In this document: piece by piece, positions 5,563 to 11,810 of the stretch
Numbering within the stretch: position 1 is the first letter of the stretch
Layout: each line of letters begins with the position of its first letter
Assembly: GCA_009784085.1 (NCBI GenBank)
Contig: WRCJ01000051.1
Span: forward strand, 1 to 11,810
Direction: 5' to 3'
DNA from: Oscillospiraceae bacterium
GTDB taxonomy: Bacteria > Bacillota > Clostridia > Oscillospirales > UBA929
Length of the DNA stretch: 11,810 nt
Translations under genes and position numbers: made by a program
Notes under the pieces: generated by a model
What the model saw: the letters and a program-made list of their open reading frames with translations, nothing else
Databases searched by the model: none
Told to the model about the DNA's origin: nothing

Positions 5563-7564
5563 CCAATTCGAACACGCCGGTGTAGAGCTGGTAATAACGG
5601 CCGCCATTGGCGATCAGCTGCCGATGGCTGCCCCGCTCGATGATATAGCCGTCCTCCAACACCATGATGACGTCGGCGTTTTGCACCGTAGACAGGCGGT
5701 GGGCGATGACGAACACCGTGCGCCCTTCCATGAGCGCGTCCATGCCGCGCTGCACGATGGCCTCCGTGCGCGTGTCGATGGAGGCGGTGGCCTCGTCGAG
5801 CACCATGACCGGCGGGTCGGCCACCGCCGCCCGCGCGATAGCCAGGAGCTGCCGCTGCCCCTGGGAGAGGTTGCTCCCGTTTTCCGCAATCCGGGTGAGG
5901 TATGCTTCGGGCAGCCTTGTGATGAAATCGTGGGCGCCGGCCAGCGTCGCCGCCCGGACGCATTCGGCGTCGGTGGCGTCCAGCCGCCCGTAGCGGATGT
6001 TGTCCATCACGCTCCCCGAAAAGAGGTTGGTGTCCTGGAGGACCAGGCCTATCGCGCGCCGCAGGTCGGCCTTTTTGATCCTTCCGATGTCGATGCCGTC
6101 GTAGCGAATCTCCCCCTCGGCGATGTCGTAGAAGCGGTTGAGCAGGTTGGTGATGGTGGTCTTGCCGGCGCCGGTCGCGCCCACAAAGGCCACCTTCTGG
6201 CCCGGCTCGGCAAATAGCGTGATGTCATGCAACACCGGCTTGCCCTTCTCATAGCCAAAATTCACCGCCCGCAAGCGAATGTCGCCGGTCAACATGGTAT
6301 AGCGCGCCGCACCGCCGCCTGCACGCGCAGCTACGCCGCCACCGCCACCGTCACCGTCACCCGCACCACCGCCGCAACCGCCGCCCGCACGCGCCGCACC
6401 GCCGCCGTCACCCGCACCGCCACTGCCGCCGTCGCCCGGCTGTTTCCAGGCCCAAAGCCCCGTGCGGCCGGCGCACTCGGCGATGACGCCGTCCCGCCTC
6501 GTGACATTGACCAGCGTGACGTCCCCGGCGTCCTCCTCGTCGGGCTGGTCGAGCAGGGTAAAGATGCGGTCGGCGCCCGCCAGCCCCATGATCACCGCGT
6601 TGATCTGCTGGGACACCTGGTTGATGTTCCCGCAAAACTGCCGGGTAATGTTCAAGAACGGGACCGTGACGCTGATGGTCAGCGCAAGCCCCGACAGGCT
6701 CACGTTGCGCACGCCGGTCAGCAGGAAGATGCCGCCCGCCATCGCGATGAGCACATAGAGCAGGTTGCCGATGTTCATCAGGATGGGTGCCAGTATGTTG
6801 GCGTACTTGTTGGCCTTCTCCGTGTCGTGGAACAATTTGTCGTTGACGGCGTCGAAGCCCGCCTTTGTCTCCTCCTCGTGGCAGAACACCTTGATGACCT
6901 TCTGGCCGCCTATCATTTCCTCCACATAGCCCTCGGTCTCGCCCATGGATTTCTGCTGGCGGATGAAGTACTTCGCGGAATTCCCGCCCACCTTCCTGAT
7001 CACGAACGTCATGCACACGACGCCGCACAGCACCACGCACGTCATCCAGAAGCTGAACCACATCATGATGGAAAACAGCGTGAGTACGATAATAGCCGAC
7101 ATCAAAAAATTCGGCATGCTCTGGGAGATGAACTGCCTGAGCGTGTCGGTGTCGTTGGTGTAGTGGCTCATGATATCGCCGTGGGGGTGCCGGTCGAAGT
7201 AGCTGATGGGCAGTTTTTCCATCTTTTCAAACAGCTTTTTGCGGAACAGGTTGAGCGAATTCTGGGTGAGCCCCGCCATCACGCGGCTGTACACGAAGGT
7301 CAGCGTCAGCGACAACACGTACAGCGACGCCAGTACAACCACCAGGCGCAGGATCTGCGGGAGGACGTCCGCCCCCCAATCCCCGCCGATATTCTGCTCC
7401 AGCACCTCGATGATCTGCTGCATGAAGAGGGAGGGGATGGCGGACACCACCGCCGAGAACGCGATGCACAGCAACGCCAGCGGCAACGCGACGGGATGGA
7501 AGCGGAACAGCGTCGCGAGCAACCGCTTCATCGTCCCCTTTTGATATTTCGCACCATGCTTCAT
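5558..7564 (-). CDS. ABC exporter half, consensus ATPase (TM288/BmrD-like)
   Basis: This 668-residue half-transporter fuses a six-helix exporter membrane domain (about 20-330) to a nucleotide-binding domain (about 425-668). The ATPase motifs are complete: Walker A GATGAGKT (462-469), Q-loop Q510, Walker B VMVLDEA with catalytic E591, and H-loop H622 in VIAHRLS. The signature is LSQGQ (566-570), with Gn replaced by Q, as in the consensus partner of TM287/288-type heterodimers. Such exporters move drugs, lipids or peptides; the substrate here is unknown. A Gly/Ala/Asp-rich linker at about 376-421 is inserted between the domains, explaining the excess length. The ATG at 7564 overlaps the upstream stop as ATGA, implying coupling. 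An internal ATG at 7531 with AAAAGGGG ahead of it is an alternative start. Confidence 0.95.
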   Translation of the reverse strand: MKHGAKYQKGTMKRLLATLFRFHPVALPLALLCIAFSAVVSAIPSLFMQQIIEVLEQNIGGDWGADVLPQILRLVVVLASLYVLSLTLTFVYSRVMAGLTQNSLNLFRKKLFEKMEKLPISYFDRHPHGDIMSHYTNDTDTLRQFISQSMPNFLMSAIIVLTLFSIMMWFSFWMTCVVLCGVVCMTFVIRKVGGNSAKYFIRQQKSMGETEGYVEEMIGGQKVIKVFCHEEETKAGFDAVNDKLFHDTEKANKYANILAPILMNIGNLLYVLIAMAGGIFLLTGVRNVSLSGLALTISVTVPFLNITRQFCGNINQVSQQINAVIMGLAGADRIFTLLDQPDEEDAGDVTLVNVTRRDGVIAECAGRTGLWAWKQPGDGGSGGAGDGGGAARAGGGCGGGAGDGDGGGGGVAARAGGGAARYTMLTGDIRLRAVNFGYEKGKPVLHDITLFAEPGQKVAFVGATGAGKTTITNLLNRFYDIAEGEIRYDGIDIGRIKKADLRRAIGLVLQDTNLFSGSVMDNIRYGRLDATDAECVRAATLAGAHDFITRLPEAYLTRIAENGSNLSQGQRQLLAIARAAVADPPVMVLDEATASIDTRTEAIVQRGMDALMEGRTVFVIAHRLSTVQNADVIMVLEDGYIIERGSHRQLIANGGRYYQLYTGVFELE
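6302..6439 (-). repeat. Low-complexity Gly-rich linker in the ABC exporter
   Basis: The plus strand is a long run of CCG-, CAC- and GCC-type triplets. Read on the minus strand it encodes about 46 residues, almost all Gly, Ala, Asp and Arg, with GGG and AARAGGG repeated, between the membrane and ATPase domains. It keeps the frame and looks like triplet expansion. Confidence 0.85.
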
Positions 7565-9300
7565 GCTTTCATGCCCACCCTGTTCTGGGATTCGTATATT
7601 TCGCGGTAGATGTCGTTTCCCGCCAAGAGTTCCTCATGCCGGCCCACCGCCGCCACGCCGCCCTTGTCCATCAGCACGATGCGGTCGGCGTCCTGCACCG
7701 AGGCGACGCGCTGGGCGATGATGATCTTCGTGGTCTCGGGGATATAGTCGCGAAAGGCTTTCCGGATGGCCGCGTCGGTGCGCGTGTCCACGGCGCTGGT
7801 GGAGTCGTCCAGGATGAGGATCTTGGGCTTCTTGAGCAAGGCGCGCGCGATGCACAGCCGCTGTTTCTGCCCGCCCGAGACATTGACGCCGCCCTGTTCG
7901 ATGCGGGTATCGTAGCCCTCGGGGAAGCGGGCGATGAACTCGTCGGCCTGGGCCATGCGGCAGGCTTGCGCAATCTCTTCGTCGGTGGCGTCCGGGTCGC
8001 CCCAGCGCAGGTTGTCCTTGATCGTCCCCGAAAAGAGCATGTTGTTTTGCAACACCACCGAAACCTGGCCGCGCAGCGTCGCGATGTCGTAATCGCGCAC
8101 GTCGCGCCCCCCCACGGACACCACGCCCTCGGTGGCGTCATACAGGCGCGGGATCAACTGCACCAGAGATGTCTTGGAAGAACCGACGCCGCCCAGGACG
8201 CCGATGGTCTCCCCGGACGCGATGCGCAGATCGATGCGCGAGAGGGCCATATGCTCCGCCTTTTGGGAATAACGGAAGCTCACCCCTACAAACTCCACCG
8301 ATCCGTCCCGCACCTCCATGACGGGGTCCGTTGGGCTTTGCAGCGCGCTCTTCTCCGAAAGCACCTCCACGATGCGCCGGCCGGACTCGTCCGAGATGAT
8401 GATCATCACGAACACCATGGACAGCATCATCAGGCTCATCAAGGTCTGGAAGCTGTAGACCATGAGGGCCGACAACTGGCCCACGTTGAAGTCCACCCCT
8501 TGGGTCGTGATGATCGTATAGGCGCCGAAGGTCATGATGAACACCATATTCACATACAGGCAGAACAGCATCAGGGGGTTGTTAAAGGCGATTATTTTTT
8601 CCGCCCTGGTGAAGTCGGCGCGGACATCCTCGGAGACTCCCTCGAACTTTTTCTTCTCATGCTCCTCGCGCACAAAGGATTTGACCACGCGGATCCCCTG
8701 TATGTTCTCCTGCACCGACATATTGAACGCGTCGTATTTGCGGAACACTTTCACGAACAGCGGATGCACTTTCCGGATGATCAGATACAGCCCCGCCCCC
8801 AGGATGGGTATCACGCACACGAAGATCAACGCCAGCGAACCGCCCATGACAAACGCCATGACAACGGCGAAGATGAGCATCAACGGGCTCCTGACGGCGA
8901 TGCGGATGATCATCATGTAAGCCATCTGCACGTTGGTCACGTCGGTGGTCATCCTCGTGACCAGCGACGAGGAGGAGAATTTGTCGATATTCTCGAAGGA
9001 GAAGCCCTGTATGCGGTAATACATGTCGCGCCTGAGATTGCGCCCGAAACCGCTGGCCGCCGTGGCGCAAACGACGCCCGACAGCCAGCCGAAGACAAGG
9101 GAAAGCCCCGCCATGGCAAGAAGAAGCAACCCATAGCGCAGGATGACGTCCAGGCCGCATCCCTCGCGTATCTGGTTTATCAACCGCGCGGCGACGAAGG
9201 GGATGATGCACTCGATCACCACCTCCATCGACACGAACAGCGGCGATAGGATAGATGGTTTCTTAAACTCCCCGATGCTTTTAACGAGCGTTTTCCACAT
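7561..9300 (-). CDS. ABC exporter half, degenerate ATPase (TM287/BmrC-like)
   Basis: This 579-residue half-transporter has six membrane helices (about 18-310) and a nucleotide-binding domain (about 335-579). Its own ATP site is degenerate: Walker A reads GGVGSSKT (370-377) with Ser where Gly precedes Lys, Walker B ends ILILDDS with Asp499 in place of the catalytic Glu, and the H-loop His is Gln (IIIAQR, Q530). The signature VSGGQ (474-478) is good and would complete the partner's consensus site. These are the known marks of the TM287/BmrC half of heterodimeric exporters, so one active and one inactive site are expected. The ATG at 9300-9298 lies inside the end of ispG (20-nt overlap) with no clear ribosome binding site. 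Its TGA overlaps the next ATG as ATGA. Confidence 0.95.
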   Translation of the reverse strand: MWKTLVKSIGEFKKPSILSPLFVSMEVVIECIIPFVAARLINQIREGCGLDVILRYGLLLLAMAGLSLVFGWLSGVVCATAASGFGRNLRRDMYYRIQGFSFENIDKFSSSSLVTRMTTDVTNVQMAYMMIIRIAVRSPLMLIFAVVMAFVMGGSLALIFVCVIPILGAGLYLIIRKVHPLFVKVFRKYDAFNMSVQENIQGIRVVKSFVREEHEKKKFEGVSEDVRADFTRAEKIIAFNNPLMLFCLYVNMVFIMTFGAYTIITTQGVDFNVGQLSALMVYSFQTLMSLMMLSMVFVMIIISDESGRRIVEVLSEKSALQSPTDPVMEVRDGSVEFVGVSFRYSQKAEHMALSRIDLRIASGETIGVLGGVGSSKTSLVQLIPRLYDATEGVVSVGGRDVRDYDIATLRGQVSVVLQNNMLFSGTIKDNLRWGDPDATDEEIAQACRMAQADEFIARFPEGYDTRIEQGGVNVSGGQKQRLCIARALLKKPKILILDDSTSAVDTRTDAAIRKAFRDYIPETTKIIIAQRVASVQDADRIVLMDKGGVAAVGRHEELLAGNDIYREIYESQNRVGMKA

Positions 9301-10408
9301 GAAAGCTGTTCACCAACCTAACCAGTTCTTCGACCAGCCGCCCCTGCGGCGCCTTGCCCACGGCCTCCCCCCGGCAAAACAGCAACCCCTCGCGGTCGCC
9401 GCCGGCGACGCCCAGATCGGCGTGGCGGGCCTCGCCCGGGCCGTTGACCGCGCAACCCATGATCGCCACGGTCAGCGGCCCTTGGATATGCGCCAGCCGC
9501 CTCTCGGCCTCATCCGCCACGGCGGCGACGTCCATACGGCAGCGACCGCATGTGGGGCAGGAGATGATCGTAAGGCCGGCGCGCCGCAAGCCGGCCGCCT
9601 CGAGGATGGACAGCCCGGCGCGCACCTCGTGCGTGGGATCGGCGGTCAGCGACACGCGCAGGGTGTCGCCGATGCCGTCCAACAGCAACGCGCCGATACC
9701 CACGGCGGACTTGACCAGCCCGTGGAGATCACGGCCGGCCTCGGTGACGCCGATATGCTGCGGGCAGTCGGTCCTCTCTGCCAGCAGGCGGCAGGCGGCC
9801 ACGGTCAGCGGGGCGTTGGAAGCCTTGACAGCCACGCAAATGTCGGCAAAGTCGAACCGGCGGAGCATGTCGATTTGCGCCAACGCCGCCTCGGCCAACG
9901 CTTCGGCGGTGGGCCGCCCGCCGTACCGGGCCAGGATCTCCCGGGGCAAGGAACCGCCGTTGACGCCCACACGGATGGGGATGCCCCGGATGCGGCATGC
10001 GTCAGCTACGGCGCGTACGCGCTCCGGCGCGCCGATGTTGCCCGGGTTGATGCGAATCTTGGCGGCGCCCGCCGCCGCGGCCTCCAACGCCAGCCGGTGG
10101 TCGAAGTGGATGTCCGCGCACACCGGCAAGGGCGACGCCTCGCAGATGGCGGCCAAGGAGGGCACGCAATCGGCGTCCGGGACGGCTACGCGCACCAGCT
10201 GGCATCCGGCCTCCCGTAACCGCGCGATCTGCGCCAGCGTCGCCACGGTGTCCCGGGTATCTGTCTTGGTCATGGATTGCACCGAGACCTCCGCGCCGCC
10301 GCCGATGGCGAGGGCACCGGCGTGAACCCGGCGCGTGCGATCCCTCGTGGTCATGGGCGTGGGCGTGGGCGTGGGCATGGGCGTGGGCGTGGTCATATCC
10401 ATGGGCAT
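9281..10408 (-). CDS. ispG: 4-Hydroxy-3-methylbut-2-enyl-diphosphate synthase
   Basis: IspG (GcpE) reduces MEcPP to HMBPP in the MEP isoprenoid pathway, using a 4Fe-4S cluster. From the ATG at 10408 the protein has 375 residues. Family motifs: VSVQSMTKTDTRDT (about 41-54), CADIHFDHRLAL (97-108), KIRINPGNIG (117-126), RVGVNGGSL (146-154), VKASN (194-198), GITEAG-like IGVTEAG (219-225) and GIGDTLRVSL (245-254). The cluster ligands are C284 and C287 in SCPTCGRC, C319 in MGCAVNGPGEA and E326; C290 is an extra cysteine. The start is uncertain: in-frame ATGs lie at 10408, 10402, 10396, 10378 and 10354. I favour 10408 because it overlaps the rseP stop as TGATG; 10354 (357 residues) removes a Pro-Thr repeat foreign to the family. 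No Shine-Dalgarno is visible. The open frame continuing to 10783 is rejected, since it crosses rseP. Confidence 0.96.
   Translation of the reverse strand: MPMDMTTPTPMPTPTPTPMTTRDRTRRVHAGALAIGGGAEVSVQSMTKTDTRDTVATLAQIARLREAGCQLVRVAVPDADCVPSLAAICEASPLPVCADIHFDHRLALEAAAAGAAKIRINPGNIGAPERVRAVADACRIRGIPIRVGVNGGSLPREILARYGGRPTAEALAEAALAQIDMLRRFDFADICVAVKASNAPLTVAACRLLAERTDCPQHIGVTEAGRDLHGLVKSAVGIGALLLDGIGDTLRVSLTADPTHEVRAGLSILEAAGLRRAGLTIISCPTCGRCRMDVAAVADEAERRLAHIQGPLTVAIMGCAVNGPGEARHADLGVAGGDREGLLFCRGEAVGKAPQGRLVEELVRLVNSFHVENAR
10349..10396. repeat. 6-bp tandem repeat, eight units
   Basis: The order is GGTCAT, three GGGCGT, GGGCAT, two GGGCGT and GGTCAT. Read on the minus strand it encodes the Thr-Pro repeats at the IspG N-terminus. 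Copy number changes would keep the frame but alter the length of the extension. Confidence 0.88.
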
Positions 10409-10419
10409 CAGCCCACGCC
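10380..10419 (-). promoter_or_regulatory. Hairpin around the rseP stop and ispG start
   Basis: On the mRNA, GGCGUGGGC (10419-10411) can pair perfectly with GCCCACGCC (10388-10380), giving nine mostly G-C pairs. The 22-nt loop (10410-10389) contains the rseP UGA and three in-frame AUGs of ispG (10408, 10402, 10396). Neighbouring repeat copies could offer alternative pairing. A coupling element is inferred. Confidence 0.45.
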
Positions 10420-11490
10420 TACGCCGCCGCCGACCCAGCGGACGATATCGTTGAAGAAGACGAAGATCATCAAGCCGAACAGCAATACCATGCCGACGGC
10501 GTGTACGTACCCCTCGTACTTGGGGTTGAGCTTCTTCCGCCGCACGCCCTCGATGGCTAGGAACAGCAGCCGACTGCCGTCCAGCCCCGGGATGGGCAGC
10601 AAGTTCATCACCGCCAGGTTGACGGTGATCAGGGCGGTGAGATCGATGAGATTGACGGTCTTTTCCCCTGCGCTGGTTTGGGGATCCTGTACCGTGGTAT
10701 CCACCACGTTGGCCATGCCCACCGGCCCCATCATGTCGGTCACGCTGGCGCCACCGCCGAAGAGTTCGCCCAACGTGACCCACACCAAGCGCGTGTAGTG
10801 CACCGTGTCATGCCACCCGTTGGCGATCCGCAGCCCCAGCGTGGGTTCTTTCAAGATATATGAATGTGAAAAACCATAGCGTTCCTCGCCCTCGAAGGCG
10901 GTCTTTTGCATGTCGTTGAAGGTGATCCTTTGCCCGTCGCGTTCCACCACCAGGCTCATCGGCTTGTCCTTCATCATCGTTAGAAACAGCAAAAAATGCT
11001 GGTAGTTGTACAGGGCATGGCCGTTGAGGCGCACGATGCGATCCCCGTCCTGCAGGTAGGGCGACCATGCGGGATCGTCCGCACTCTGCTCCGCTTCCTT
11101 GATGATTGGCTCTGTGAAAGCCCAGTGCACGGGGGGATAGAACAGGTTGAGCCCCAGCAGGATCAAGAAACCCAGCACGAAATTCATCAGCGACCCGGCT
11201 CCCAGCACCAGCGCGCGGCGCCGGCGTTTGGCGTTGGGGAAGGCATGCTTGTCCTCCGGATCCGCCTCGGAATCCTCCCCCATGTTGCAGAAGCCGCCGA
11301 TGGGGATGGCGCGGATGGAGTACAGGGTCTCCCCTTTCTTCTTTTTCCATAGCTTGGGCCCCATACCGATGGCAAACTCAAATACGCGGATACCGCATTT
11401 TTTGGCGGTAAAGAAGTGGCCAAATTCGTGTACGGTAATGAGAATGCCTAGAATGACAATAATAATGAGAATAGATAAAACAATCGTCAA
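10408..11490 (-). CDS. rseP: RseP-type site-2 metalloprotease
   Basis: This 360-residue membrane-embedded zinc protease of the S2P family (RseP/RasP) cleaves membrane segments of anti-sigma factors and remnant signal peptides. The first helix carries the zinc motif HEFGH (21-25), followed by GMGPKL (42-47) and PIGGF (63-67). A second helix is at about 97-116. One PDZ-like domain spans about 125-225, with LQDGDRIVRLNG (146-157). The third metal ligand is in NLLPIPGLDG (296-305, D304), preceded by GPVG (255-258). A last helix at about 329-346 ends in a Gly/Val tail. The start is TTG at 11490-11488, fixed by AGGAGG (11505-11500) 9 nt upstream. It is the first gene of the operon, behind a good promoter; dxr is not immediately upstream. 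Confidence 0.96.
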   Translation of the reverse strand: MTIVLSILIIIVILGILITVHEFGHFFTAKKCGIRVFEFAIGMGPKLWKKKKGETLYSIRAIPIGGFCNMGEDSEADPEDKHAFPNAKRRRRALVLGAGSLMNFVLGFLILLGLNLFYPPVHWAFTEPIIKEAEQSADDPAWSPYLQDGDRIVRLNGHALYNYQHFLLFLTMMKDKPMSLVVERDGQRITFNDMQKTAFEGEERYGFSHSYILKEPTLGLRIANGWHDTVHYTRLVWVTLGELFGGGASVTDMMGPVGMANVVDTTVQDPQTSAGEKTVNLIDLTALITVNLAVMNLLPIPGLDGSRLLFLAIEGVRRKKLNPKYEGYVHAVGMVLLFGLMIFVFFNDIVRWVGGGVGVG

Positions 11491-11499
11491 AACGCAAAA

Positions 11500-11505
11500 C
11501 CTCCT
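11500..11505 (-). promoter_or_regulatory. Ribosome binding site fixing the rseP TTG start
   Basis: A perfect AGGAGG on the minus strand (11505-11500) lies 9 nt before the TTG at 11490. No ATG or GTG with comparable spacing precedes the first membrane helix. Confidence 0.85.
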
Positions 11506-11586
11506 TTATGAAGTTATCTTGCCCATGGCGCCTGATCGTGGATGATGGCAGGTTTGTCTCCAGGGCACCTTAGGTTACCTCTATCC

Positions 11587-11615
11587 ATTCTACTTTTTTT
11601 CGGCGTGCATTTCAA
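11587..11615 (-). promoter_or_regulatory. Promoter of the rseP-ispG-ABC operon
   Basis: On the minus strand TTGAAA (11615-11610), a 17-nt spacer and TAGAAT (11592-11587) each match five of six consensus positions. Transcription would begin near 11580, leaving a 5' leader of about 90 nt. I see no riboswitch or terminator in it. Confidence 0.75.
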
Positions 11616-11631
11616 CCTTTTTCAAAAAAGT

Positions 11632-11660
11632 TTGCGCCGGGGCAGTCTTTTTGATATACT
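11632..11660 (+). promoter_or_regulatory. Divergent extended -10 promoter leaving the window
   Basis: TTGCGC (11632-11637), a 17-nt spacer and TATACT (11655-11660) are present, with TG one base before the -10 (11652-11653) forming an extended -10. Its -35 lies 16 bp from the -35 of the rseP promoter, so the two form a divergent pair. The gene it serves must lie beyond the right edge. Confidence 0.6.
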
Positions 11661-11680
11661 GGTGGGGGTTGCGGGCCACC

Positions 11681-11759
11681 CGGCCCTGCGCCGGGCATGC
11701 GCTGGCTACCACGTCGGCTCTATGCCGGTCCTGCGCCGGCCTTATGCGCCGGCTACCAC
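11681..11759. repeat. GC-rich repeat, two copies at 45-bp spacing
   Basis: Copy A (11681-11712) and copy B (11726-11759) agree at 29 of 32 aligned bases, with a 2-base insertion in B. Both hold CCTGCGCCGG and GGCTACCAC. Short inverted repeats of GCCGG/CCGGC lie within and between the copies (for example 11724-11740). The element sits directly downstream of the divergent promoter. Confidence 0.75.
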
Positions 11760-11810
11760 CCGGCCACCACGCCGGCGCTACGCTGACCGCTTGGGTCGTG
11801 GGTTGCCGCA

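Noticed and set aside
6227..7609. 460-codon open frame on the plus strand
   Set aside because: It is antisense to the ABC exporter half whose motifs are complete. The long frame, rich in His, Arg and Ala, is what high-GC complementary sequence gives.
7636..9249. 537-codon open frame on the plus strand
   Set aside because: Antisense shadow of the other ABC half-gene; composition is His/Asp/Gln-rich with no recognisable domain or ribosome binding site.
9143..10219. 358-codon open frame on the plus strand (and an overlapping 323-codon one)
   Set aside because: Antisense to ispG, whose conserved motifs are unmistakable.
10409..10783. N-terminal extension of ispG
   Set aside because: The frame is open but lies entirely within rseP, and its translation is Arg/Gly-rich without similarity to IspG.
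11697..11786. 29-codon frame after the divergent promoter, possible leader peptide
   Set aside because: No Shine-Dalgarno sequence, and it simply reads through the GC-rich repeat.

Overview
The window looks like a chromosomal segment of a moderately GC-rich, low-GC-lineage Gram-positive bacterium, most likely of the Clostridia. The pointers are a Firmicutes-type L10 leader with an attenuator in front of rplJ, strong AGGAGG ribosome binding sites, MEP-pathway isoprenoid synthesis (ispG), an RseP-type site-2 protease and a TM287/288-type (BmrC/BmrD-like) heterodimeric ABC exporter. No phage, transposase or CRISPR genes are visible. The genus cannot be told from the sequence alone.

Layout, left to right. 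(1) 1-2375, minus strand: tRNA-Ser(CGA) with its promoter and a possible terminator, an amidohydrolase-family metal-dependent hydrolase with a TTG start, and an unrecognised four-helix membrane protein. (2) 2399-3742, plus strand: a near-consensus promoter, an L10-binding leader with an attenuator, rplJ and rplL. This pair stands apart from its usual neighbours rplK-rplA and rpoB-rpoC. (3) 3624-3951: a convergent non-coding gap with a 12-bp tandem repeat, a hairpin and a small cluster of DnaA-box-like motifs. (4) 3952-11615, minus strand, read from the right: a good promoter, then rseP, ispG and two ABC exporter half-genes, joined by overlaps of 1, 20 and 4 nt. After an 88-nt gap comes a PurF-like protein that lacks the glutaminase nucleophile. 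(5) 11632-11810: a divergent extended -10 promoter reading out of the window into a GC-rich, palindromic 45-bp repeat.

How the genes work together: rplJ and rplL form the L10/L12 ribosomal stalk and are probably regulated by L10 itself through the leader. rseP and ispG are common partners in bacterial envelope/isoprenoid clusters; dxr, often next to rseP, is not on the upstream side. The two ABC proteins should form one exporter with one consensus and one degenerate ATP site.

The most unusual points are the PurF paralogue (Cys1, Arg73 and Asn101 equivalents all replaced, Fe-S cysteines and PRPP motif kept), short tandem duplications in several gaps and inside genes, and a 9-bp GC hairpin that places the rseP stop and ispG start in its loop. 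All of this is read by eye; no alignment or folding program was run.
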